NCBI GenBank assembly: GCA_027486405.1
Contig: JAIXPD010000004.1
Location: forward strand, 1 to 64,000
Length of the DNA stretch: 64,000 nucleotides
Reading direction: 5' to 3'
Source: Azospirillum sp.
Lineage (GTDB): Bacteria; Pseudomonadota; Alphaproteobacteria; Azospirillales; Azospirillaceae
The translations under genes were made by a program, and so were the position numbers. Shown here piece after piece: positions 14,403 to 26,204 of this stretch (the stretch's first letter is position 1; each line of letters starts with the position of its first letter). The notes beneath the pieces are model-generated. The model was not told where the DNA came from and ran no database searches. It was given only the letters and a program-made list of their open reading frames with translations.

Positions 14403-17400
14403 GTGCAGTTCACGCGTCTCCGCCTTTCCGGCTTCAAGTCGTTTGTTGATTCGACGGATTTGGTCATCGAGCCGGGCATAACCGGCATCGTCGGACCCAA
14501 CGGGTGCGGCAAGTCGAATCTGGTGGAGGCGCTGCGCTGGGTCATGGGGGAAACCTCGGCCAAGCGCATGCGCGGCGACGACATGGACGACGTGATTTTC
14601 GGCGGCACCGCCAACCGCGCGGCGCGCAATCTGGGTGAGGTGGCGCTGTCCATCGACAACCGGTCGCGCACCGCGCCCGCCGGATTCAACGATCACGACG
14701 AGTTGGAGATCACCCGGCGGATCGAGCGCGGGTCGGGGTCGGATTACCGCATCAACGGCAAATTGGTCCGCGCGCGCGACGTGCAGTTGCTCTTCGCCGA
14801 CAACGCGTCGGGGGCCAACTCCCCGGCGCTGGTCAGCCAGGGCAAGGTCGCGCAGATCATTTCGGCCAAGCCGCAGGACCGCCGGATGCTGCTGGAGGAA
14901 GCTGCGGGCATCACCGGCCTGCATTCCCGGCGGCACGAGGCCGAATTGCGCCTGAAGGCGGCGGAAACCAACCTGACCCGGCTGGACGACGTCATCGGGG
15001 CGATGGACACCCAACTGGCCAGCCTGAAGAAGCAGGCGCGCCAGGCCGTGCGCTACCGCAGCCTGTCCGAGCAGATCCGCAAGGCCGAAGCGGTGCTGTG
15101 GCATTTGCGTTGGCTGGCGTCCGAAGCCGACCTGACCCGCGCCCACACCGCGTTCCAGGCGTCGGAACAGGCGGTGCGCGATCTGATGCTGGCGGTGACG
15201 CAGACCACGGCCAAACGGGGCGAGGCCGCCGCCGGGCTGCCGGACCTGCGGCAGGCGGAGGCGCGCGCCGCCGCCGCCCTGCAACGGCTGGTCATCGCCC
15301 GCGAACAGCTTGAGGCCGACGAACGGCGGGTGGCCGAACAGCAACGCGCCTTGCAGGACCGTCTGCGGCAGATCGCCGGGGATTTGGGCCGGGAAGAGGC
15401 GCTGGCCGCCGACGCCGGGCAGGCGCTGGAACGGCTGGAGGCCGAACGCGACCGGCTGGTCGCCGCCCAGGCCGATGAAGAGATGCTGGAGGAGGCCGCG
15501 CAGGACGCGGTGGCCACCGCGCGCGACGCGGTGGAGGACCTGGACCGCGAACTGACCCGCCTAACCGAATCCGTCGCCGCCGACGAGGCACGGCGGACCA
15601 CGACCCAGCGGCAGGCCCAGGATTTGACGGCGCGGGCGTCGGCCCTGGCCGGGCGTCTGGCCGAACAGCAGGCCCAGCGGGCCGCGCTGGAAGCCGAAAT
15701 CGCCGCGCGCGCCGATCTGACCGACGCCGAACTGGCGGTGGAATTGGCCGAACAACGGTTGGAAGAGGCGCGCGACACCGCCGAACGGGCCGAACGGGCC
15801 AAGGCCGACGCCGAACCGGCGCTGGCGCGCGCGCGCGACGGGCTGGCCAGCGCCGAAGCCGCCCGCACCAGCCTGCGGGCCGAGGAGCGCGCGTTGAGCG
15901 AGCTTCTGAGCACCGGCACCAGCGGCGGCTTTGCCCCGCTGCTCGACGCGGTGACGGTCGCCCCCGGTTATGAAGGGGCGCTGGCCGCCGCGCTGGGCGA
16001 CGCGCTGACGGCACCGCTGGACGAGGACTCGCCGGTCCATTGGCGGCGCTTGCCCCCCTTCCAAACCGTGCAACCGCTGCCGGTCGGGGCCGAACCGCTG
16101 ACCGGCTGGGTGACGGCCCCGCCCGCCGCCGGGCGGGCGCTGGTGCACATCGGCGTGGTGGAAGACGCGGCGTCGGGCAACGCCCTGGCCCCGGCGCTCG
16201 CCCCCGGCCAAGCGCTGGTCAGCCGCGACGGCGGATGCTGGCGCTGGGATGGGCTGACCATCCAGGCGGGCGCGCCCACCGCCGCCGCCGTGCGCTTGAA
16301 GCAGCGCAACCGGCTGGCCGAACTGCGCGACGGTTTGGAGATGGCCGAGGAGCGGGTGGAGGCGGCGCGCGAGGCGCAGGACGCCGCCAAGCGGCTGGTC
16401 GAAGACGCCGCCCTGGCCGACCGCCGCGCCCGCGACGCGGTGCGGGAGGGCTTCACCGCCCTGAACGCCGCGCGCGACCGTCACGCCAAGCTGGCGCGGG
16501 AGGCCGACGCGGCGGCGTCCCGTCTGGCCTCGCTGGTCGAGGGGATCGAACGGTTGGCGGCGGACGAACAGGACGCCGTTGCCCGCCGGGACGAGGCGCT
16601 GGCCCTGCTGGCCGCCCTGCCCGACCCGCGCGACGGGCGCGAGCGCGTCAACGATGGCCGCGCGGCGCTGGCCGAACGCCGCACCCGCCTGAACGAGGCG
16701 CAAGGCGCGCTCGACCGCCTGTTGCGCGAGGCCCAGGGGCGACGGCAGCGGCTGGCGGCGATCGACGCCGAAACCGCCTCGTGGGGCACGCGGTCCAGCG
16801 GGGCGGGCACGCGGGTGGAGGAGTTGCGCGCGCGCGCCGACGCCGCCGAGGGCGAGCTTGCTCAATTGGCCGACCGCCCCGCCGCCATCGCGCAGGAACG
16901 GCAGGAGCTTCACGACCAGACCACCGCCGCCGACAGCGCCCGCAAACGCGCGGCAACGGCGTTGGCCGAGGCCGAGGAGCGGTTGACCGCCATCGACGGC
17001 GCCCTGCGGCAGGCAGAAGCCAACCTGTCCGACGCGCGCGAGGCGCGGGCGCGGGCCGAAGCGGCGGTTGCGGGCGCGATGCAGCAGCAAACCACCCTGA
17101 CGGAGCGGATCGCCGAACGGCTGGATTGCACGCCCGACCGCACCCGCGCAGCCGCCGAGCTTGGCCCCGACGATCCCCTGCCCGACGCCGACGCGGTGGA
17201 AGCGCGGCTGGACAAGCTGACCCGCGACCGCGACGGCATGGGGCCGGTCAACCTGCGCGCCGACATCGAGGCGGAGGAACTGGAAACCCAGATCAACAGC
17301 CTGCACACCGAACGCGCCGACCTGACCGCCGCCATCGCCCGGCTGCGCCAGGGCATCGCCAGCCTGAACCGCGAGGCGCGCGAACGGCTGGTCGCCAGCT

Positions 17401-17864
17401 TCGACACGGTGAACCGGAATTTCCAGGACCTCTTCACCCGCCTGTTCGGCGGCGGCAAGGCCCATCTGGAATTGGTGAACGCCGAGGATCCGTTGAGCGC
17501 CGGTCTGGAGATCTACGCCAGCCCGCCGGGCAAGAAGCTGCAAGCGCTGTCGCTGCTGTCGGGCGGGGAACAGGCGCTGACCGCGCTGTCGCTGCTGTTC
17601 GCCGTCTTCCGTTCCAACCCCGCGCCGATCTGCGTGCTGGACGAGGTGGACGCGCCGCTGGACGAATCCAACGTCGGGCGCTTCTGCGATCTGGTCGAGG
17701 ACATCGCCCGCCAGGGCGACACCCGCTTTCTCATCATCACCCACCACCGCCTGACCATGGCGCGGGTGGACCGGCTGTTCGGCGTCACCATGGCCGAACG
17801 CGGCGTGTCGCAACTGGTCAGCGTCGATCTGCGCGCGGCGGAGGACCTGCGCGGGGCGGCGTGA
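14403..17864 (+). CDS. smc: Chromosome partition protein Smc
   Basis: Condensin ATPase that compacts and segregates the chromosome. The N-terminal half-ATPase has Walker A GPNGCGKSN near residue 38; two long coiled coils (about 160-500 and 640-1000) surround a hinge near 505-625 (PLLDAVTVAPGYEGALAAAL). The C-terminal head carries the signature LSGGEQALTALSLLFA and Walker B ICVLDEVDAPLDE. Full length at 1153 residues. The coiled coils are very rich in Ala, Arg and Glu. GTG start at 14403. Partners ScpA/ScpB are not in the window. No terminator with a T-run is seen after it. Confidence 0.96.
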   Translation: MQFTRLRLSGFKSFVDSTDLVIEPGITGIVGPNGCGKSNLVEALRWVMGETSAKRMRGDDMDDVIFGGTANRAARNLGEVALSIDNRSRTAPAGFNDHDELEITRRIERGSGSDYRINGKLVRARDVQLLFADNASGANSPALVSQGKVAQIISAKPQDRRMLLEEAAGITGLHSRRHEAELRLKAAETNLTRLDDVIGAMDTQLASLKKQARQAVRYRSLSEQIRKAEAVLWHLRWLASEADLTRAHTAFQASEQAVRDLMLAVTQTTAKRGEAAAGLPDLRQAEARAAAALQRLVIAREQLEADERRVAEQQRALQDRLRQIAGDLGREEALAADAGQALERLEAERDRLVAAQADEEMLEEAAQDAVATARDAVEDLDRELTRLTESVAADEARRTTTQRQAQDLTARASALAGRLAEQQAQRAALEAEIAARADLTDAELAVELAEQRLEEARDTAERAERAKADAEPALARARDGLASAEAARTSLRAEERALSELLSTGTSGGFAPLLDAVTVAPGYEGALAAALGDALTAPLDEDSPVHWRRLPPFQTVQPLPVGAEPLTGWVTAPPAAGRALVHIGVVEDAASGNALAPALAPGQALVSRDGGCWRWDGLTIQAGAPTAAAVRLKQRNRLAELRDGLEMAEERVEAAREAQDAAKRLVEDAALADRRARDAVREGFTALNAARDRHAKLAREADAAASRLASLVEGIERLAADEQDAVARRDEALALLAALPDPRDGRERVNDGRAALAERRTRLNEAQGALDRLLREAQGRRQRLAAIDAETASWGTRSSGAGTRVEELRARADAAEGELAQLADRPAAIAQERQELHDQTTAADSARKRAATALAEAEERLTAIDGALRQAEANLSDAREARARAEAAVAGAMQQQTTLTERIAERLDCTPDRTRAAAELGPDDPLPDADAVEARLDKLTRDRDGMGPVNLRADIEAEELETQINSLHTERADLTAAIARLRQGIASLNREARERLVASFDTVNRNFQDLFTRLFGGGKAHLELVNAEDPLSAGLEIYASPPGKKLQALSLLSGGEQALTALSLLFAVFRSNPAPICVLDEVDAPLDESNVGRFCDLVEDIARQGDTRFLIITHHRLTMARVDRLFGVTMAERGVSQLVSVDLRAAEDLRGAA

Positions 17865-17878
17865 GCGGGACGGGATGA

Positions 17879-17942
17879 AACGCCCTCTGCCCCGCCAGGG
17901 AGAGGGTTGGGTGAGGGGGCGTTACCGCCCGGCAGGGCGGGC
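17879..17942. repeat. GC-rich double hairpin between convergent genes
   Basis: AACGCCCTC (17879-17887) pairs imperfectly with GAGGGGGCGTT (17913-17923) and contains the common GGAGAGGGTTGGGTGAGGG intergenic word; a second hairpin CCGCCC-GGCA-GGGCGG follows to 17941. It sits between the smc stop and the stop of the opposing gene, so it may act as a shared transcription barrier. Confidence 0.55.
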
Positions 17943-17944
17943 AA

Positions 17945-18982
17945 TCAGCCGCCGCCGCGCTTCCACACGGTGGTTTCGATGTAGCGGCTGGCGAGGAAGC
18001 GATAGGTCGCCTTTTGCAAATGCTCCAGGCGGGGCGACCGTTCCATCATCACCGAATCCCAGCCCTTCAGCAGGTCTTCCCATTCCAGCAGCTTGGCGCG
18101 CAAATCGTCGCGGATCTTGCGGATGAACTGGACGGTGGCGTGGAAATCCTTCAGGGCACCGACGATTTCGCCGGTCTGGGCGTCGGCCTGATCGAAGATC
18201 ATGTCGTATTCGCGCAGCGGCTTCTTGATCAGGCCCTGCATGCGGTTGATCTCGCTGCAAAACACCCGGTCGGTGCGATAGACGCCCAACAGCTTGACGA
18301 AGTTCTGCTCCATCTTGCGGATGTGCTTGAAGCGGTCGCGCAGCGCCTCGATGTAGGACAGTTCCTGCGCCAGATCGTCGAGCCGGTCGGTCAGATACTG
18401 TTCCGGGTTGACGGTCAGCTTCAGCTTGTCGGCCAGCTTTTGCAACGCCAGCTTCAACCGCGCCTGCGTGCCCGGATCCTCCACCAACTGGTCGAGCTGG
18501 TAGGCGTCCGAGACGATCATTTCGGCCCCGGTCATCGACGACACCACCTGCACCGTCAAACGCCCCTTGGCGACGCGACGGTGCCGGTCCTCCACCGTCC
18601 AGGAGGCGCGCCCGTCCAGCAACTCGCCCGGGATTTGCTCTCCGGGCCGGATTTGTTTGACGTAGGACAAGCCCTGTTCAACGATTTCCAGCAGCCGTTC
18701 GTCGTGGCTGCCCTGTTCGATCTGGAAGGATTCCAGCAGGGTGGGAAAGGCCAGCGCGGCTTTCAGATCGCCCAACAGGATGTTGAGCACAGGATCCTTG
18801 GTGTTGGGATCGGCGGAGAAGAACGCGCCGGGCAGGCTGAACACCTTGTGACGGAAATCGAAATGCGTGTCGCGCATCGGCTCCGCCGCTTCACCGTCCG
18901 ATCCTTCGGCGACGGTGCGAGCGGGGGCGGAGGGATCCTCGGTTGGTGAGGCGTCCGTCTCGGTGTTCGAGATGTCAGTCAT
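17945..18982 (-). CDS. Uncharacterised 345-residue protein
   Basis: I do not recognise a named family. The first 35 residues are acidic and disordered-looking (TETDASPTEDPSAPARTVAEGS). A conserved-looking core follows (HFDFRHKVFSLPGAFFSADPNTKDPVLNILLGDLKAALAF), then a mainly helical C-terminal half with coiled-coil character (DRLDDLAQELSYIEALRDRFKHIRKMEQNF). No signal peptide or membrane segment. Codon use matches the neighbours, so it is a resident gene. It converges with smc; its start lies 130 bases from the puuB stop on the same strand. Function unknown. Confidence 0.8.
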   Translation of the reverse strand: MTDISNTETDASPTEDPSAPARTVAEGSDGEAAEPMRDTHFDFRHKVFSLPGAFFSADPNTKDPVLNILLGDLKAALAFPTLLESFQIEQGSHDERLLEIVEQGLSYVKQIRPGEQIPGELLDGRASWTVEDRHRRVAKGRLTVQVVSSMTGAEMIVSDAYQLDQLVEDPGTQARLKLALQKLADKLKLTVNPEQYLTDRLDDLAQELSYIEALRDRFKHIRKMEQNFVKLLGVYRTDRVFCSEINRMQGLIKKPLREYDMIFDQADAQTGEIVGALKDFHATVQFIRKIRDDLRAKLLEWEDLLKGWDSVMMERSPRLEHLQKATYRFLASRYIETTVWKRGGG

Positions 18983-19112
18983 CGGCCCTTGGCAGCGCTG
19001 GAATCAAATTTGATGGACTTTAGCACAGGTGCCGCAGCAAGACCCCACCCTAGTTTGTTGTCGCGGTCGATGATCGCGGCGATGATCGGGGCAACGATCG
19101 CGGCGGCGGCGC

Positions 19113-20393
19113 TCACAGCAGATCGCGCAGGCGGTACCACAGCATGGCCAGCACCAAGGCGGGGGTGCGCAGCCGCCGCCCGCCGGGAAAGGCGCGGTGG
19201 GGGATGCGGGTGAACACGTCGAACCGTTCGGCGGTTCCCCGGATCGCCTCGGCCATGACCCGTCCGGCCATGCCCGCCAGCGCCACCCCATGGCCGGAAT
19301 AGCCATGCGCGAACAGGGTGCTGGACGACACGCGGCCCAACTGCGGCATCCGGTTCATGGTGATGGCCACCTGCCCACCCCAGAAATGCGGGATCCCGAC
19401 GTCGGCCAACTCCGGGAAGACCCGCAGCATCTTGGCCCGCATCGCCCGCTTCAGCCCCGGCGCGTCGATGCCGGAATAGCTGACGCCGCCGCCGAACAGC
19501 AGCCGATGATCGGCGGAACGCCGGAAATAATTCAGGGAGAAATTCAGATCCGACACCGCGATGTTGGTGGGCAACAGCGCCGCCGCGCGCGCCGCCCCCA
19601 ACGGATCGGTGGCGATCATGTAGGTGGCGACCGGCATGATGGTCGGGACGATCCCCGGAACCAGCCCGCCGAGATAGGCGTTGCCCGCGACCACCATGTG
19701 CCGGGCGCGCACGCACCCCCGCTCGGTCCGCGCCCACGGCTCCGCCCCGCTGTCGAGCGCGGTGACGCGGCTGTTCTCGAAAATCCGCACCCCGGCGGCG
19801 CTGGCCGCACGCGCCAGCCCCAGGGCGTAGTTCAGCGGGTGGAGGTGGCCGCTGCCCTCGTCCAACAGCCCGCCGATGTAAAGATCGCTGCCGATGTGGG
19901 CGCGCAGGCCCGCGCGGTCGAGAACCCGCACCCGGTCATAGCCGTAGTCGTCGCGCGCCTCCGCCACCATCGCAGCGGCATCGTCCATGTGGCGCGGCTT
20001 CAGGGCGGCGTAGGCGAATCCCCAGGTCAGATCGCAGGCGATGGCGTGACGCTCCACCCGCTCGGCCAATTGGGCCTTCGCCTCCTCGCCAAAATCCCAC
20101 AGGCGGCGGGCGTCGTCGGCCCCGACCCAGCGGGCGATGGTGCTCATCGGCTTGTTGTAGCCGGTGATGATCTGCCCGCCGTTGCGGCCCGACGCCCCCC
20201 AGCCGCAGCGCTGCGCCTCCAGCACCACCACGTCATAGCCGCGTTCGGCCAACTCCAGCGCGGCGGTCAGGCCGGTGTAGCCGCCGCCGATCACGCAGAC
20301 GTCGCAGCGGATCTCATCGGTCAGAACGGGATGGAACGCGTGGTCGGCGGCGCTGGCCGCGTACCAGCTGTTCAGATAGGACGACTTTGGCAT
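19113..20393 (-). CDS. puuB: FAD-dependent gamma-glutamylputrescine oxidase-like protein
   Basis: Flavin oxidase of the DAO family, 426 residues, expected to oxidise gamma-glutamylputrescine to the aldehyde in the Puu putrescine pathway. The dinucleotide-binding motif is CDVCVIGGGYTGLTAALELAERG (about 30-52). WGASGRNGGQIITGYNK is diagnostic of the PuuB/OrdL group, and the C-terminal FAD contact reads AHGYSGHGVALAGMAG. It is divergent from a glutamine-synthetase-like gene, which supports the assignment. Cytoplasmic; no signal peptide. Confidence 0.87.
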   Translation of the reverse strand: MPKSSYLNSWYAASAADHAFHPVLTDEIRCDVCVIGGGYTGLTAALELAERGYDVVVLEAQRCGWGASGRNGGQIITGYNKPMSTIARWVGADDARRLWDFGEEAKAQLAERVERHAIACDLTWGFAYAALKPRHMDDAAAMVAEARDDYGYDRVRVLDRAGLRAHIGSDLYIGGLLDEGSGHLHPLNYALGLARAASAAGVRIFENSRVTALDSGAEPWARTERGCVRARHMVVAGNAYLGGLVPGIVPTIMPVATYMIATDPLGAARAAALLPTNIAVSDLNFSLNYFRRSADHRLLFGGGVSYSGIDAPGLKRAMRAKMLRVFPELADVGIPHFWGGQVAITMNRMPQLGRVSSSTLFAHGYSGHGVALAGMAGRVMAEAIRGTAERFDVFTRIPHRAFPGGRRLRTPALVLAMLWYRLRDLL

Positions 20394-20559
20394 CCGGTCA
20401 GTTAGGCGGTTGCGCGGCGGCGGGTCAACGGAAAGCCGTGGATTTCACAAAAGCGTCATAGGAACCCTCTGGCGCGGTCCCCGGCAACGGCGTCATAGTG
20501 TCGCTGTCGATCACAGCACGGAGGGGGCTGCCCATTGCCCGGTGCGGTCCGCCAATCTC

Positions 20560-21903
20560 ATGGGTTTCATGGAAGACTTCATCAAGAAGAACCGTATCAC
20601 CGAAGTCGAATGCCTTGTGCCCGACATCTCGGGCATCGCGCGGGGAAAGATCGTCCCCGCTGACAAGTTTCTCCGTATTCTGCGCGACCGTGGTCTGCGC
20701 CTGCCCGAGGCGATTTTCGTCCAGACCGTGACCGGGGAGTTCCCCGAGGACGAAGACATCACGTCCGACGAAAATTCCGACATCTATATGATTCCCGACG
20801 AACGGACGATCCGTTTCGTCCCCTGGTACGACGAGCCGACCGCCCAGGTCATCGTCGATTGCGTGTACGCGGACAGCCGTCCGGTGGACATGTCGCCCCG
20901 CCACGTGCTCAAGCGCGTGCTGTCGCTCTACGAGGAGCGCGGGTGGAAACCGCTGGTGGCCCCGGAACTGGAATTCTTCCTGGTCCAGGTCAACAAGGAC
21001 CCCGATTATCCCCTGGTTCCCCCCATCGGCCGCAACGGCCGGATGGAGAGCGGGCGGCAGGCCTTCGGCATCGACGCCGTCAACGAATTCGATCCGATCT
21101 TCGAGGCCGTCTACGATTACTGCGAAAAGCAGGACATCGACATCGACACCCTGACCCACGAGGCCGGGGCGGCGCAGATCGAAATCAACTTCAACCACGG
21201 CGACGCGCTGGAACTGGCCGATCAGGCCTTCCTGTTCAAACGCACGGCGCGCGAGGCGGCGATCCGCCACCAGATCTACGCCACCTTCATGGCCAAACCG
21301 ATGCAGGGCGAACCGGGCAGCGCCATGCACATCCATCAATCGGTGGTGGACGCCGACACCGGGCGCAACCTGTTCGCCAACCCCGACGGCAGCGACAGCG
21401 CGCTGTTCATGGCCCACATCGCCGGTTTGCAGAAATACCTGCCCTACGCGATGCCCATGCTGGCCCCGAACGTGAACTCCTACCGCCGTCTGGTCCCCAA
21501 CTCCGACGCGCCGATCAACGTGCATTGGGGGCGCGACAACCGCACCACCGGCCTGCGCGTGCCGGTGTCGCAACCCGACGCCCGCCGGGTGGAAAACCGC
21601 GTGGCCGGGGCCGACGCGAACCCCTACCTCGCCATCGCGGCGTCGCTGGCCTGCGGCTACATCGGCATGACCCAGAACATGGAGCCGAACGACCCGATCA
21701 AGGGATCGGCCTACCGTCTGGCCTTCACCCTGCCCCGCCACCAGAGCGAGGCGCTGACCAAGTTCAACGCCTGCAAGCCGCTGAAAGAGATTCTGGGCGA
21801 ACGCTTCATCGACGCCGTCACCTGCGTGAAGGAGGCGGAATACAAGGCGTACAACCGGGTCATCAGCTCCTGGGAACGGGAAAACCTGCTGCTGAACGTG
21901 TGA
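20560..21903 (+). CDS. puuA: Glutamine synthetase family protein, probable gamma-glutamylputrescine synthetase
   Basis: Ligase that joins glutamate to an amine with ATP, likely the first step of putrescine use. The glutamine-synthetase fold is complete: N-terminal beta-grasp (VECLVPDISGIARGKIVPAD), active-site residues in APELEFFLV, EAGAAQIEINF, GSAMHIHQSV and NVNSYRRLVP, and VENRVAGADANPYLAIAA near the end. About 447 residues, as in PuuA. The start is uncertain: ATG 20560 has no clear ribosome site, ATG 20569 and GTG 20542 are alternatives. Divergent from puuB, with a GCTGT-CGATC-ACAGC repeat (20503-20517) upstream. Confidence 0.87.
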   Translation: MGFMEDFIKKNRITEVECLVPDISGIARGKIVPADKFLRILRDRGLRLPEAIFVQTVTGEFPEDEDITSDENSDIYMIPDERTIRFVPWYDEPTAQVIVDCVYADSRPVDMSPRHVLKRVLSLYEERGWKPLVAPELEFFLVQVNKDPDYPLVPPIGRNGRMESGRQAFGIDAVNEFDPIFEAVYDYCEKQDIDIDTLTHEAGAAQIEINFNHGDALELADQAFLFKRTAREAAIRHQIYATFMAKPMQGEPGSAMHIHQSVVDADTGRNLFANPDGSDSALFMAHIAGLQKYLPYAMPMLAPNVNSYRRLVPNSDAPINVHWGRDNRTTGLRVPVSQPDARRVENRVAGADANPYLAIAASLACGYIGMTQNMEPNDPIKGSAYRLAFTLPRHQSEALTKFNACKPLKEILGERFIDAVTCVKEAEYKAYNRVISSWERENLLLNV

Positions 21904-21913
21904 TGCGACACCG

Positions 21914-21933
21914 CTGAGCGCCCCAGCGCTCAG
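21914..21933 (+). terminator. Short hairpin after puuA
   Basis: CTGAGCGC-CCCA-GCGCTCAG forms a perfect 8-bp stem 11 bases after the puuA stop. It is followed by AAAACAT rather than T residues on the + strand, so it may be a processing or Rho-assisted site rather than a classical terminator. Confidence 0.4.
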
Positions 21934-21953
21934 AAAACATAGGGCCTGACGCA

Positions 21954-21998
21954 GAAAAAGGGCCGGATGAGACGCCAAGCGGCGCCGCATCCGGCCCT
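21954..21998 (-). terminator. Rho-independent terminator of the beta-oxidation operon
   Basis: On the minus strand an 11-bp stem (AGGGCCGGATG/CATCCGGCCCT, arms 21988-21998 and 21959-21969) is followed by a T5 run (complement of 21954-21958). It lies 40 bases past the acyl-CoA dehydrogenase stop codon. Confidence 0.85.
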
Positions 21999-22037
21999 GA
22001 AGTTGCCCATATCCCGAAGGAGGAAACGAACGGCCCG

Positions 22038-23828
22038 TTAGAACGCGGCCTCGTCCATCTCCATCAGGGTCTTGGCCCCGGCGGTGATGGTGATGAACAG
22101 GCTGTTGATCTGCGGCAGCAGCTTGGTCATGTAGAAACGCGCGGTCTTGATCTTGGCCTCATAGAAGGCGGCGTTGCCCTCACCGGCGGCCAGCTTGGCT
22201 TGCGCGGCCTTGACCATGCGCAGCCACATCCAACCCAGCGCGACCAGACCGAACAGACGCAGATAGTCGCTCGCCGCCGCCCCGGCCTCCTCGGGATCCT
22301 TCATGCCCTTCTGGGCGATCAGGGCCGTGGCCTGCTGGAGCTTGGCGAACGCCTTGGCCAGCGGCAGGACGAATTCGGCCAGCTCCTCGTTCTCCATGTC
22401 GGCTTCGATGTCGCGGCCAACCGGATGGAAGAAGTGGCGCAGCAGACGGCCCATGTCCTGCGGCAGCTTGCGCCCGACCAGATCCAACGCCTGGATGCCG
22501 TTGGTCCCTTCGTAGATCTGGCAGATGCGGGCGTCGCGGACATACTGTTCGACGCCGGTTTCCCAGATGAAGCCGTGACCGCCATGCACCTGCACGGCGA
22601 TGTTGCCCGCCTCGAACCCGATGTCGGTGAACAGCGCCTTGGCGATCGGCGTCATCAACTGCACGAACTCGTCGGAGTCGCGGCGGGTGCGGGCGTCGGG
22701 GTGCTTTTCCGACACGTCCAGGTGATAGGCGACCAACGCGCCCAGCGCCCGGCCACCTTCGGTGTAGGCCCGCGCGGTCAGCAGATTCCGGCGGACGTCG
22801 GGGTGGACGATGATCGGGTCGGCGGGCTTGTCCGGGGCCTTCACCCCCGACAGCGACCGGCCCTGAAGCCGTTCCCGCGCGTAGTTCACCGCGTTCTGAT
22901 AGCTGACCTCGGCCAGACCCAGCCCCTGGATGCCCACGGCCAGACGGGCCGCGTTCATCATCACGAACATGGCGCGCATGCCCTTGTTGGGTTCGCCGAC
23001 CAGCCAGCCGGTGGCGTCCTCGAAGTTCATGACGCAGGTGGCCGACGCCTTGATGCCCATCTTGTGTTCGATGGAACCGCAAGCCACGCCGTTGCGCGGC
23101 CCCGGCGTGCCATCGTCCTTGGGAATGAACTTCGGCACCAGGAACAGGCTGATGCCGCGCGTTCCGGCGGGGGCGTCGGGCAAGCGGGCCAGCACCAGAT
23201 GCAGGATGTTTTCGGTCAGGTCATGTTCGCCCGCCGAAATGAAGATCTTGGTGCCGGTGATCGTGTAGGAGCCATCCTCCGCCGGAACCGCCTTGGTGCG
23301 GATCATGCCCAGATCGGTGCCGCTGTGCGGTTCGGTCAGGCACATGGTTCCCGACCAGGTCCCATCGACCAACCGGCCGAGGAAGCGGTCCTTCAACTCG
23401 TCCGACCCATAGGTGGCGAGCGCGTTGTAGGCCCCCAGCGACAGGCCGGGATACATGCCGAAGCTCAGGTTGGCGGAGCAGATGAACTCCTCCATCATGA
23501 TGTTGACCAGCTTCGGCAACCCCTGCCCGCCATAGGCGGGGTCGCAGGCCAAACCCTGCCAACCGGCTTCGATGTAGGTGGTGTAGGCCTCCTTGAAGCC
23601 CTGCGGGGTGCGGACGACGCCGTTTTCGAAATGGCAGCCTTCACCGTCGCCCGACTGGTTGAGGGGGAACAGAACCTCCTCGCACAGCTTGGCACCCTCT
23701 TCCAACACCTGCCCGACCAGTTCGGGGGTGGCGTCCTCGTAACCCGGCAGCGCCGTCAGCTTGTCCAGCCCGACGATTTCGTCGAGGACGAAGCGCACGT
23801 CCTCAAGCGGAGCCTTGTAGATCGGCAT
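22038..23828 (-). CDS. Acyl-CoA dehydrogenase with C-terminal extension
   Basis: FAD enzyme that introduces the alpha-beta double bond in acyl-CoAs. Core domains are complete: N-terminal helical domain with WQGLACDPAYGGQGLP, beta domain CLTEPHSGTDLG and GTKIFISAGEHD, and C-terminal helical domain with catalytic Glu in QIYEGTNGIQALDLVGRKL. A further 130 residues form the extra C-terminal domain of the 590-residue subgroup, which includes long-chain and methylthiopropionyl-CoA dehydrogenases. Last gene of the leftward operon, 14 bases after the fused hydratase/dehydrogenase gene. Chain-length preference cannot be read from sequence. Confidence 0.92.
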   Translation of the reverse strand: MPIYKAPLEDVRFVLDEIVGLDKLTALPGYEDATPELVGQVLEEGAKLCEEVLFPLNQSGDGEGCHFENGVVRTPQGFKEAYTTYIEAGWQGLACDPAYGGQGLPKLVNIMMEEFICSANLSFGMYPGLSLGAYNALATYGSDELKDRFLGRLVDGTWSGTMCLTEPHSGTDLGMIRTKAVPAEDGSYTITGTKIFISAGEHDLTENILHLVLARLPDAPAGTRGISLFLVPKFIPKDDGTPGPRNGVACGSIEHKMGIKASATCVMNFEDATGWLVGEPNKGMRAMFVMMNAARLAVGIQGLGLAEVSYQNAVNYARERLQGRSLSGVKAPDKPADPIIVHPDVRRNLLTARAYTEGGRALGALVAYHLDVSEKHPDARTRRDSDEFVQLMTPIAKALFTDIGFEAGNIAVQVHGGHGFIWETGVEQYVRDARICQIYEGTNGIQALDLVGRKLPQDMGRLLRHFFHPVGRDIEADMENEELAEFVLPLAKAFAKLQQATALIAQKGMKDPEEAGAAASDYLRLFGLVALGWMWLRMVKAAQAKLAAGEGNAAFYEAKIKTARFYMTKLLPQINSLFITITAGAKTLMEMDEAAF

Positions 23829-23842
23829 TGGTCAGTCCCCCC

Positions 23843-26173
<2,331 letters not shown>

Positions 26174-26204
26174 GGATGTTTCCTCCCTGCTGCCGGGGCC
26201 GCCG

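Noticed and set aside
15561-17813. 750-codon minus-strand frame inside smc
   Set aside because: Pure antisense shadow of the Smc coiled coil; no signature and implausible composition.
17879-17942. Intrinsic terminator of smc
   Set aside because: Stable stems are present but no T-run follows on either strand, so it was listed as a repeat/hairpin only.
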